Shown: piece after piece, positions 46,186 to 55,547 of the stretch
How the letters are laid out: each line of letters starts with the position of its first letter
How positions within the stretch are numbered: position 1 is the stretch's first letter
Origin: Tuctoria greenei
Lineage: Eukaryota; Streptophyta; Magnoliopsida; Poales; Poaceae
DNA length: 64,000 nucleotides
Reading direction: 5' to 3'
Assembly: GCA_036927565.1 (NCBI GenBank)
Contig: JAYESD010000005.1
Coordinates: 9,826,565-9,890,564, forward strand
Notes under the pieces: generated by a model
What the model was told of the DNA's origin: nothing
What the model saw: only the letters and a program-made list of their open reading frames with translations
Databases searched by the model: none
Position numbers and translations under genes: made by a program

Positions 46186-47040
46186 TGTCGGTGGTTTGGA
46201 ACCGGCAGATCTCCCTACACTACTAAAGTGATAGGGGAGTTTGATGTTCGGTGTGGGCGCGCGGAGATTCAAGAAGGTGAATAAGAATTGACACAGGAGA
46301 CACAAGAATTTACGTGGTTCGGGCCGCCTGAGCATAATACCCTACTCCACGGGTGTGTTGGTGTTGTATTAACAGTATGAGCTTGTGATGAACGTATGAG
46401 GCGCGTGAGTGTATGTTCAGCCCCCTGAACGTGTCGTCGGCCTGTCCTTTTATAGTACAAGGGCAGGCCGGTACAAGTTAGCTTGGCCCGACATGTGGCC
46501 CCGGCGGTTACTAGTATTGACACTTATTTAACACATTTAATCGCTCTTAATGATCCTATAACGGGCTTTGACAGCATCGTTACTGGTGTTAAGATCGTCC
46601 GTTTAAGTTTCATTAATATGGCATTAATGACACTTAATTGGGTCTTGAAGTCCTTGACTCTCCTTTGAAGATCCGGAGCCGTTGCGGGGTCTTCCGGAGG
46701 TTAGAAGCTGAAGATCCGACGATCGGACATGTGGCAGCTCCGGAACATACTGTGGAAACAGGTAGCTCCGGGGCTACCCGACACGTGTCAGGTCCGGAGC
46801 TTCTCTCGGTCTGGGGCTAAGTCCGGAGGTGCCATTTCGGTACATGGCCCGAAGCTTCCCCCTTGTGGGCAGTAGCTCCGGTTTGGTAGTACACGTGGCG
46901 ACCCAGGGATTAACCATGTTGGAGAAGCGGGTCCGGTTATGTCTGACATGTGGGCCTTCGAGGGTCTTTAAACCAAGTAGATGACTTTCCTTTGAGATCT
47001 TTGTAACCTCAAGGGGTGTACGGTTTCTAGGGTACTGACA
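46186..47040 (-). repeat. Element C 5' LTR
   Basis: 855 bases, the partner of 21096-21950. TATA box on the - strand near 46446-46455. Followed by the target duplication GCGCC (47041-47045) inside the antisense ORF of element A. Confidence 0.93.
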
Positions 47041-49604
47041 GCGCCGCCCGGAGCTCCTCCACCTCCTGCTGGGCCGCCGCCAGTGCCCGGGGGCCGCCGT
47101 CCAGGAACCGCTTCTCCTTGGCCGCCAAGGCCCTCTCGCGCTCGCCGACCCCCGCCTCGCGGCGGTCCAAGTCACCCTCCTTGAGGGCGACGTTGAACTC
47201 GCGGTCCAGGAGGGCCTGGTGCTCGATGGACTGGGCCTGCTGCGCCTCGGCCACGGCGGCTTCCCGGCGGTCCAACTCGGCGGTGCGGACTCGCGCCCCT
47301 TCCTGCTGGAGGATGAGCCCGCGGCAGGTCGCCTCCACTTCGGCCTGCTTCGCCACCAGCTCCTACTCCCGTTCGGCTAGAGCAGCCTCCCGGAGGGACA
47401 CCAGGTGCTAAAGGTCCTCACAGGCCTGGAGGCGGGAGCTAGCCTCGGCGTGGATGGCCTCGGCGTCAGCCTTCAGCTTCTGGGTGACGGCGTCCAGCTG
47501 GGCGATGAGGTCGCGCTCCTGCTCGAGGATCCTCATCGCCAGCCGGGTCCGGGCCTCCAGGGCCCTCGCCCATTCTCGGAGCCGGTCGTCCTCGTCCTCG
47601 AGCCGCCCCTTCTCTCGGGCAAGGGCCGCCTCGGCCTGCTGGAAGCCGGAGCAGGCCACGGCCAGAGCCTAGGACAGGGGGAGAGGCTCCGCCGTAGCAG
47701 CGGCCCCTGCCTCCCCACTTCCTCAATGTCGTCCTCCATCTGGAGGACCACTGGGGATGTGGGGACCAGGGCTCCCTCCCGGATGGCCGCACCTGGGGCA
47801 GTGGCGCCAGCCGACGTAGCAGTGTCGGAGGGCGCAGCAGCATCAGCTGGCATGAAGTAGCCGGTGGACGCCGAGTCGTTGGCGGGCGCGGCGGCGGTTG
47901 TCGGCGTGCGCGGCTGGGCCTCGGCAGCCGCTGTGGGAACCTCGGGCACGGGGGCCTGAGGCACCCCGGCGGCAGCAGCCTGGTGCACCGGAGCAGGGCC
48001 CGAGGCACCAGACGATCCCCGCGAGCCAGCTGGAGCGGCAGACCCCCCAGCAGAGGTGCCCGCGGGTGGTGGAGTAGCTGTGGTGGCGCTGAAACCAAGC
48101 AAACTCAAACCATAAGAGATTGACAGGGTAGGCGCACAGCAAAGAACACCCAAGCAAAAGTCTGAGCAGGCTTACCGGGGGACGCTGAAGTTCTACCGCT
48201 TCCCGAAAGGGTTGGGGGGTTCGGACCCCCCGCACCCGTGACGGGGGCCCCTGAGTGTGTCGGGGGCCCCTGTGGTGAAGGTGTCGGCGGCACCCCTGAG
48301 GTCTGGCGCCCCTCCGAACGGAGAGGGAACGCTGGGGTCCCGTCAGCGTTGAGGAGCCTCCCCCTCTTGCATGTGGAGGACTCGGGTGGCAAGGTGGCGC
48401 CATCGGCGCCCCCTGGCGACGAGCGCGGCAGGGCTCCGGAGTCCTGACGAGGGGCAGACGGGGCCGACGGCGGCGATTGGTCGTGCTTCTTGGGGGACGG
48501 GTCCAGCACCGGAACCGACACCTTCCCCTTCCCCTTGTCGCCGGGGGCGACGGCGCCACCCCATGGATGGTGCTGGGGGCTGCTCGAGGAGTCGTCGCTG
48601 GAAGAACCAGCGTCGCTTAAGGGAGCCTCGCCTCCCTCAACGTCGTCAGCAATGTTGACCCCCCGGAACAGGTCCCCGATCTGGCGCCGCGCTAGCCCGG
48701 ACTCGTCGAGGGTCGGCATCGTCTTCAGCAGCTGCCTCCTCAACTCGGAATCCGAGCACAAGGGGCGGTAGGCCGGCGGAAGAGCAAGTGCCTCAGTGGA
48801 GATGTCGTCGGGGCAGACCCGGGTCAGCATGTCAAGCATCTGCTGCTCGCCTAGGTTGGAGTCGGGACCGGTCTCGAGCCGGGTGCAGTCCGACAGGCCG
48901 GTGAACATCGACACCGGGCGGGCGCGATGTTGAAGTGGAGCTATGCGGCGGGACATGAAGTCCCTCAGCACCATGGCAGACGACAACCCGTGGTTCGCCA
49001 ACATCTGGATCCTCTCCAGCACCGGGTTGAACGCCTCCTCCAGCTCTGGGCGCTCCTCCCAGAATGATCGCTCGGAGTAGGGGATCCTGGTGGGGAGGCA
49101 CATCCGGTCGTGGGCCTCGACCTTGGCGATCATCCAATCTTCGCGCCACAGCTCCCACCGCGCGGAGTTGAAGGAAGCAATGTACCTCGTGGGGACCTTT
49201 GTCCGGCGCTGGAAGTAGTAGGCGCCGAGGTGCTCCTTCGAACTCCTGCCGGTGGCCCTCAGTACAAAAAAGTACCAGAAGAGCTTTTCCGACGGCATCA
49301 CCCCCACGAACATCTCGCAGAGGTGAACGAAGACCGCCAGCATGGCGATCGATTTTGGAGCGAGGTGGTGGAGTTGGAGGCCGAAGGTCTCCAGGAGCAT
49401 AACCAGGAAGGCGGATGCTGGCGGGACGAAGCCGGCCAACACGTATGACGAGAAGAGGACCATCTCCCCGGCGGAGAGGCTCAGCGGGAGCCTCCCGGGA
49501 CGGAGCCACGACTCCCGCTCAGGAGTATGCCAGCCAAAAAGCCGGCGCATCGGGGCTAGGTCAGCGGGCTTGGACAACCTGGACTTGGGCAACATGCTCG
49601 CCAT
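47041..49604 (-). pseudogene. Element A antisense ORF, 5' part, putative gypsy-type transposase family
   Basis: Starts at the ATG at 49604 (MASMLPKSRLSK). Exon 1 is open to 48176 with the family core (EMVLFSSYVLAGFVPPASAF, FVHLCEMFVGV, YFFVLRATGRSS, RYIASFNSARWELWREDW). A GT-AG intron is likely at 48089-48175. Exon 2 shows an Ala/Pro/Thr-rich stretch and then coiled coil (QQAEAALAREKGRLEDEDDR; EVEATCRGLILQQEG), with stops and frame changes near 47665 and 47370. Element C interrupts it at 47041 and the tail continues at 21095-20720. It diverges more from B and C than they do from each other. The most family-like exon-2 frame does not join exon 1 in phase, so an indel or a different splice site must be assumed. 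Confidence 0.8.
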
Positions 49605-50151
49605 GAGGATTGGGGAAGGAGGCTCTGGACGGGGAGACTGGGAACTAGAGCGCAAGAACTGGGCTTGAGGCAAAAGCACGAGCGCAGGAGAGCAGAGGCG
49701 GGAGAAAGGACCCTTAGGGGGAAAGTTCTCTTTTTATGCACCCCTGCAGGTCAACAGGCGCAAAAGCGTGGATCGCCACAGCCTCAGTAGAAGAGTAGCG
49801 AACTCGTGTGGGCAATGACATAAGGGTCCGAGTCGCTCGACGAAGAAGGCGAGCCGGGCGGCTAGCCATACGGGAGGTAACTCGGCGGTTTCCGAAAGGG
49901 CGAAAGCAGCGGAAGTGCAGGAGCCACCTTGGGAACCACCGCAGTTAAAGCACGATTGAAGGCAGGAGTCAAGTCATGCAGCGCCTGTTCAGCACCTTCA
50001 CTTACCGGAAGGAGACACGTCGCCTCAACGGCAGGGGCGTGCCGCCTGGGGAACTGCCTCGAAGTGGAATCGGAAGAGTTGCGCGGGAAGAAAAGGAAAA
50101 AGACCCCACCTGCGGTATCTACGACTCTCCCGAGGTGGGCTCGGGGGCCAC
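49605..50151 (+). other. Element A 3' end: upstream region of antisense ORF and purine tract
   Basis: About 550 bases without a gene. A TATA-like CTTTTTATGC lies on the + strand near 49730-49739; read on the - strand it is GCATAAAAAG, about 125 bases before the antisense ATG, so it may be its promoter. The segment ends in CGGGGGCCAC (50142-50151), the purine tract next to the LTR. Confidence 0.55.
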
Positions 50152-51197
50152 TGTCGGTACCCTGCAGACCGGGTACCCCCGCGCATAGGAGAAAACCGCT
50201 AAGGACTCCGCCCCTGCCTAAGGGTCGAATCCAAGGCTGCCACGTCGAGGAGGGAAGGACCAGCGCCTACCTCCCCGTCGGAGGGGGGGCTCCCAAGCCG
50301 CCACGTGGCTAGTAGGACCGGACCCGCGCGTCCCCGCTGAGGCGGGCTCCAGAGCCGCCACGTGGCCAATCGGGGCCTCAGGGCCAAGCCCGCGTCCACA
50401 AAAGGGAAGGCACCGGAGCTACCACGTGGCCTGCAGGGCTGAGCCCCCACCCCCTCCATAGGGGTGGGCTCCGAATGCGCCACGTGGTCTGATCCGCCAA
50501 GTGCTTCACTTCCCGCAGAGGCAGGCTCCAGCGCAACCACGTGGCGGACATCCAACTCATTGCGGTAGGAAGCTGCAGTAAAGGAACGCGTGCGCTGTTT
50601 AGACAGGCATTAAGTACGCGTGCGCCTTCCCTAGGCAGGCTGAGTCGCGCTTGCGAAAGTCAAGGCTCCAGTGTCCAGTCTTGTCCTAGTAGCCGGTACA
50701 AACCCACGCCGCAAGACGGACGAATGGGCCGTGAGGACAAGACGGACAAGACGTGCACTGCCATCATCACCAACTATGTGTAGCCCTGGCGCGCGGCGCG
50801 GCGCGGCGGGACGGCACATTGAAGCCCCTGACAAAGGGAAGTAGATAACAATTAATCCTAGATCTTTTATAGGATTCGGCTCTCCCCAGGACCACCTGTC
50901 GGGTCCTGGGACACTCCTTGTAACAGCTGAGTCCTTGAACTATAAAAGGGCTCGGTGGACGACCTTAGCAAAGGACGGAAAAATTAGACCAAGGCTCATA
51001 CACGCTCAAGCAAGGCAATATACAACACTCCCGTGGACGAAGTGTATTACGCTCCGGCGGCCCGAACCACGTAAATCTCCTGTGTTCATCATCCTGCTGT
51101 GTTCGATCTCCTGGGACTAGCCCTCGTGAATCTAAAGAACCTCCACGGACTGCTCTCTAAGCAGGTCCGGAGGAAGTGTCGTTTACAACCTTCAACA
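50152..51197 (+). repeat. Element A 3' LTR
   Basis: 1046 bases, TGTCGGTACCC to TTCAACA. TATA box CTATAAAAGGG at 50940-50950. The upstream half contains six spaced copies of a motif ending in CCACGT(G/C), listed separately. The terminal ~315 bases match 12878-13190. Confidence 0.9.
50241..50543 (+). promoter_or_regulatory. G-box repeat array in the element A LTR
   Basis: CACGTG occurs at 50302, 50359, 50423, 50481 and 50538, with CACGTC at 50241. The intervals are 57-64 bases and each copy follows a GGCTCC-type stretch. They lie upstream of the TATA box. CACGTG is the G-box bound by plant bZIP and bHLH factors. That the array acts as an enhancer is inference. Confidence 0.6.
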
Positions 51198-52195
51198 AAT
51201 TCGTTCTCAAAATGTATAATAAAAAAAATTCTGCACGGACAGGGAACGAAACGAACGTCGCGAACTGTCGCCCTTGGCATACTGGGCCTGCCTCCCGGGA
51301 TCCCACCCCACTGATTTTAAAGTTTACGCGATATTTCAACTTACTCCTCAATCGCTACCATGATTTTCTTTCCGAAATACAACCGTGACGTCTCGAAACA
51401 AACTACAATTGCGACATTTCTGAAACACGGGATTGGGTTTATGAACCTCATATCTTCGTTACTCTCTCCAATCTAAGATAAATAACGTTTAAAACAACTA
51501 TTTTAATTAAAATTTAACTAGACTGTTTATCCTAACAGTTACTTTCGTACCCAAATGGATACGAGCACTACGATCCGAACTCGGTGAACTAAACCGCTAA
51601 TTACGGAAACCGGTGGGCCTCCAGGTCTCGTCGGCTGCATCTAATCTCCTGGCCGACGATGGTAAAACGTGCCGGATGGGTTGCGAAACTGATGCCGACC
51701 TTGGTCAATACGCGACGCGCACACAGCCACCACAAGGACAAAAAGTTGACGCACGCACGCAGTAGGGAAAACATCGTCAAATATTGTCCCCGCGAGACTT
51801 TTACCCCGGGCGATGGGGCGAATTGGAACCCAAACCACGCCACAAGCTAACGAGTACAGTACGTCTTTTAACTATAGTGGTACCGTACTTTGGATGAACA
51901 AATGGTGAAGTACGCGCGGCCAGCTCGAGGGACCTAATTTGCACTTTCAAATTTTTCCGTTCACAGGTGAGACTTTACTGAACACGCTGGTGTCCCGGCA
52001 CGATCTGTCCAAGTATCCTCCCTCGAAGAAGACGTCGAGACTCGAGATCTAACTGTCGCAACCGAATAGTCGGGGCACGTGTAATAGACTATCCTTCCCC
52101 TCCCCTTTGCTCCGCCAATCTAATCTTCATGTGGAAATGGAATGTCCAACGTACGCTGACTAGTGACTACTGCTGATATGCAGGTCTCTTTGGCA

Positions 52196-52394
52196 GATCT
52201 GATTCTTTAGTAAAGTGATTATGTGGTTATATATGATTCTCTATAATTATTTAGAATAAATTTATAAAATCAAAATAGAAAATCACTTCACATAATTAGA
52301 AGAAGCTATTTTTTTCAGCTTCCAGTCTTATAGTTCATTTGAAAGAATCACTTTACGTAATCAGCCAATAATCACTTTTTCTAAAAGAACAATA
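52196..52394. mobile_element. Probable MITE (199 bases) with TTTGGCA duplication
   Basis: AT-rich segment flanked by the direct repeat TTTGGCA (52189-52195 and 52395-52401). Its ends are imperfect inverted repeats: TTCTTTAGTAAAGTGATTAT at the left, and the reverse complement of the right end reads TTCTTTTAGAAAAAGTGATT. A duplication of 7-8 bases and an interior AGAAGCT/CAGCTTC pair would fit an hAT-like MITE. Coding capacity none. Confidence 0.6.
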
Positions 52395-52754
52395 TTTGGC
52401 ACAACTTCTCAGATTTTAGCTGATAAAGGACCGTAATTTCATAACCACGCCACTCTAGTCGCCGCAGTTCGCTCAGTTTTTTCTAGCGTGATCATGTACA
52501 GACCAACCCTATTATCTTATCAACAAGACTTGTGAGTTGAACTACAAATATTAAAAATCTGTGACAGGGACGAGGACTGTGGATCACCGCAGGCGCCTCT
52601 TTCGGACGGAGGCCTGCCCACGCGTCGAAAAGCACAGGCGAAGTCGGTACAGAACAAGCCAAACACCGCGCGTTTGCCGCGTCCGGTCGGGGGGAGAAGG
52701 CGCCTCTCGCTTTGCGTCCAGTCTCCGGTGCCGACGTGGTGCCGCGTCGCCTGC

Positions 52755-52755
<1 letters not shown>

Positions 52756-52789
<34 letters not shown>

Positions 52790-52798
52790 AGGAGATGT
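52756..52798 (+). repeat. Poly-C tract, 43 bases
   Basis: Uninterrupted C run in GC-rich intergenic DNA. Length may be uncertain because such runs are hard to sequence. Confidence 0.85.
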
Positions 52799-54751
52799 CG
52801 CTCTCTGTCTCTAATCCTCCGTCCTCCCGCCGACCGCTGCGGCCAGCGTCCCCACCGAGCGCGCGCGCGTCCGTATCGTATCGTACCATACGTACGTGAG
52901 TGGCGTCTCGCACGAGCCACGAGCCGCCTGAGGAAGAGGCCTGGTCCGCGAGCGCCACCCATCTGGACGGGGGCTGCGGGGGTGGTGGTGGCGGCGGCAG
53001 GCCACGCGTGCGCGTATTCGCGGGAGCCACTTGGCAAGCTAGCTCGGGCGACGTGCTGCTAGCGCTCGCGTGCGCCGAGGAAAGTCGCGGGCACGTCAAT
53101 CGGAGGCGACAGACCGTGAGCATGGCGGCGTCGGGGCGTACGCCTGCGTGTCTGGACTGTACATCCATGTTATGCGGTCTCAGTTCGCTCGTCCATGCCA
53201 TTTACGGACGGATAGGTTCAACGACACCGGAGAAAGACCCTGGAAAAGCTAGTACAGACAATACAGTGGTTGAAGTTTAGCTGTGGAAGCGAAGGGTTCG
53301 GCATTGTAAATAAAGGCCGGGTTCATTTTCTGGTTGGGGTGTCGCTAAGGGTTAAAATCTGGGGAAAACTAAAGTGCTAATCAGTGACCTCAAACTATGT
53401 AGAGCTCCAACTTTTCAGAAATCCTAATGTTCAGCGCGTGATCTAGAAAAATTACATACAATGTTGCGGACTGTCAATTTTACTTTAAATTTTGTGCATA
53501 TTTTTTAAGAATTGTGCTAGCTCAACCTTATCTTCTCCCTCACAATTCTAACTATCGATTGATTGAGGCGGCAATGTATGGGCGTGCAACGGCGGTGAGG
53601 AGTTGCGGACAGTGACAGCGTGGACGAGCCAAAAATGGTGGTGGCTGATGAGGAAGAAGAAAGATTACTAGTTTTGCAATTTACTAATTGTATTATGTTA
53701 GTTTATAAGGATTATATTAATTGTAAAACAATGAAATAAAATAGATTTTCTCAACGCATATTTCATAGGAAAAATGTTCACATTGTTAATTATAAGAATT
53801 AATTGTTAATGATAGTGATTAATCATTAATTAAGGTCATCTGAAAATTTGTCCAATGTTGTATGAAAATTTAAATAGACCCCTAATTTTTTGGGTCTGTC
53901 TAAATTTTTAGCAGGTAATTATTATCATTAACTACTAATTTGTATAATTAACCATTAACCCTTAAATCTGTAGGTTAATCAATTACAATTTTTTTTATTA
54001 TTTTACACTTAATATGACAACAATTAACAAAAAAGACGAAGAAATTAAAGTGGTCGACACAAATCTTAAAGCAAATATAATCGTCACCTGAAAAAGATTT
54101 GAATTTCAAACACCTGATAAATAACATTTCTCTAATTTTCCCCCTTCCCTTCATCCACCCTCTTCTCTGTGTCAGCAAAAGGAAGCTTTTCTCCGGTGAG
54201 GTTAGGATCTTGGTGTTTTGGAATTCTAGATTGGGGGCTCGACGGAGTCTAGTGAGATTTAGAAGTGGGGTTTTCTGGCATGAGGGAGGGAGGTTGGAAG
54301 TTGATAGTGGGTTGTGGATGCGAAGATGTCACCAAAGATGCTAGAGGATAATAAATGGACAAAACTAGAGTGAGGGCTAGGAAGACGTGTATTGGTGTCG
54401 AAGCTGATGGTAGGACGGGACGACTTGGAAGTTGTCCTCGACGGGACTCTAGCATGTCGAAGCAGGGCATCAACATTGTGTTAGCTGCATAGGGAGATTA
54501 GTGAAGAAGAGATCTTTTCATTCTGATCTAGTCTAATGGTTATAAAATTTAGGTGTAGGATCCTTTAGAATTTGTGTATTATCTAGAAAGTAAAATTATA
54601 TATCAAACATTATAAGTTTGATATTAGAATATATTTTTATAACTACTAGATTTAAGTTACATGACACAATGAAACACATGAAGATCAGAAGTTCAGAACT
54701 GCTGAAGTTTACGTCTAAGAAAATTGAAGACAAGGATCATACTATATCTAT

Positions 54752-54928
54752 ACACAATAAATGTAGAGGATGATATCTTTCCTCTAAATAATAAATGTAA
54801 AGGATGATATCATTCCTCTAAATAATAAATGTCAAGGATGATATTTTCTTCTAAATAATAATGTGAAGGATGATACCTTTTCTCTAAATATAAATGTTAA
54901 GGATGATATCTTCCCTCTAAATAAATGA
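54752..54928 (+). repeat. Minisatellite, five copies of about 33 bases
   Basis: The word AATGTNAAGGATGATAT recurs at about 54761, 54795, 54829, 54861 and 54894, separated by TTCCTCTAAATAATA, with a partial sixth copy. It lies about 620 bases upstream of the UBP start codon. Confidence 0.85.
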
Positions 54929-55547
54929 GAAAATCTCTACCATAATCAAAACACAAAATCGGTCGTATGAATGTACGATCTTGCCACAACACGTTGCAAA
55001 CGCAGACCCTCTGCCCAAGCGGGCCCCACCAGTCGGTCCGTCAGGGACCCCAGCCAGTGTTGGCGCGTACCAACACAGGTTTCCCGCGGTTCCTCTCCCG
55101 CCAGAAGCATCGGACGGCCAGGATCGGCCATGGAACACCGCAGCGGCACGGTGCTCGTGGGAACGACGAACGAACCCATTCCTTTCTTGGTCCTCGCCGC
55201 GCCCTCCAGTTGCGCTATCCGTTACTGCGTTACACTTCGTCTTTGCACCTCGCCCCCTCCACAAGTTTCTAATTATTCCTAGAGTGTCGAGACCTGAAAC
55301 TGAAACGGACGCTGCGGGCTTCTTCCTTCCGTCCTTCCTTGCGGCTGCCTCTCCGTCACTTCCAAAGAACAGAGAGCGAGAGAAAGAGAACGGGAGGAGC
55401 CCGACTCGGAGAAGGGGAAATTTTTTCTGGAACCCCCCGGAGTTCTAAATTCCGGTGGATTCGTACAGGCGTGCGGATCCGGCGGGTAGGCGCGGCGTCG
55501 TCGAGATCTATGCGCGGGGGCGGTGGAGCGGGCTGAGGAGGGGAGGA

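Larger units (their letters stand above)
21096..47040 (-). mobile_element. Element C: Tat-like Gypsy retrotransposon, inserted in element A
   Basis: Bounded by 855-base LTRs (21096-21950 and 46186-47040) and by the 5-base target duplication GCGCC (21091-21095 and 47041-47045). Without the nested element B (27895-40836) it is about 13.0 kb. On the - strand: 5' LTR, primer site, gag-PR, UAG, pol, spacer; then the antisense ORF on the + strand, purine tract and 3' LTR. The LTRs differ at about 27 of 855 positions by eye. Stops and frameshifts in gag, RT and integrase make it non-autonomous. Confidence 0.93.
1..51197 (+). mobile_element. Element A: outer Tat-like Ty3/Gypsy LTR retrotransposon, host of nested elements
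   Basis: Composite element read on the + strand and interrupted twice. Its own pieces are 5' LTR 1-130 and 12878-13190, internal region 13191-21095 and 47041-50151, and 3' LTR 50152-51197. Bases 1-130 match 50709-50837 and bases 12878-13190 match the 3' LTR end, so both belong to one LTR split by element D. The domain order gag-PR-RT-RNase H-INT is that of Gypsy. The antisense ORF between pol and the 3' LTR, and the absence of any chromodomain-like tail, point to the Tat lineage. The first ~556 bases of the 5' LTR lie outside the window, so the target duplication cannot be checked; the bases after the 3' LTR are AATTC. Every coding part carries stops or frameshifts. Confidence 0.88.
51198..55547. 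other. Intergenic region between the retrotransposon nest and the UBP gene
   Basis: No gene recognised. 51198-52190 is unremarkable unique-looking DNA. A probable MITE is at 52196-52394. 52560-53280 is GC-rich, with a 43-base C tract and several overlapping frames of low complexity; it could be an old first exon or a promoter island but shows no protein motif. 53300-54950 is AT-rich and ends with a minisatellite. 55000-55547 is GC-rich again and probably contains the promoter and 5' leader of the UBP gene; no clear TATA box seen. Confidence 0.55.

Noticed and set aside
52492..53280. Overlapping frames of 110-205 codons on both strands
   Set aside because: GC-rich low-complexity DNA with a 43-base C tract; no recognisable domain, splice pattern or start context. 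Kept only as intergenic.
55455..55547. N-terminal extension of the UBP protein by 31 residues
   Set aside because: It would start at GTG; the ATG at 55548 in AGGAATGG precedes the expected membrane segment directly.
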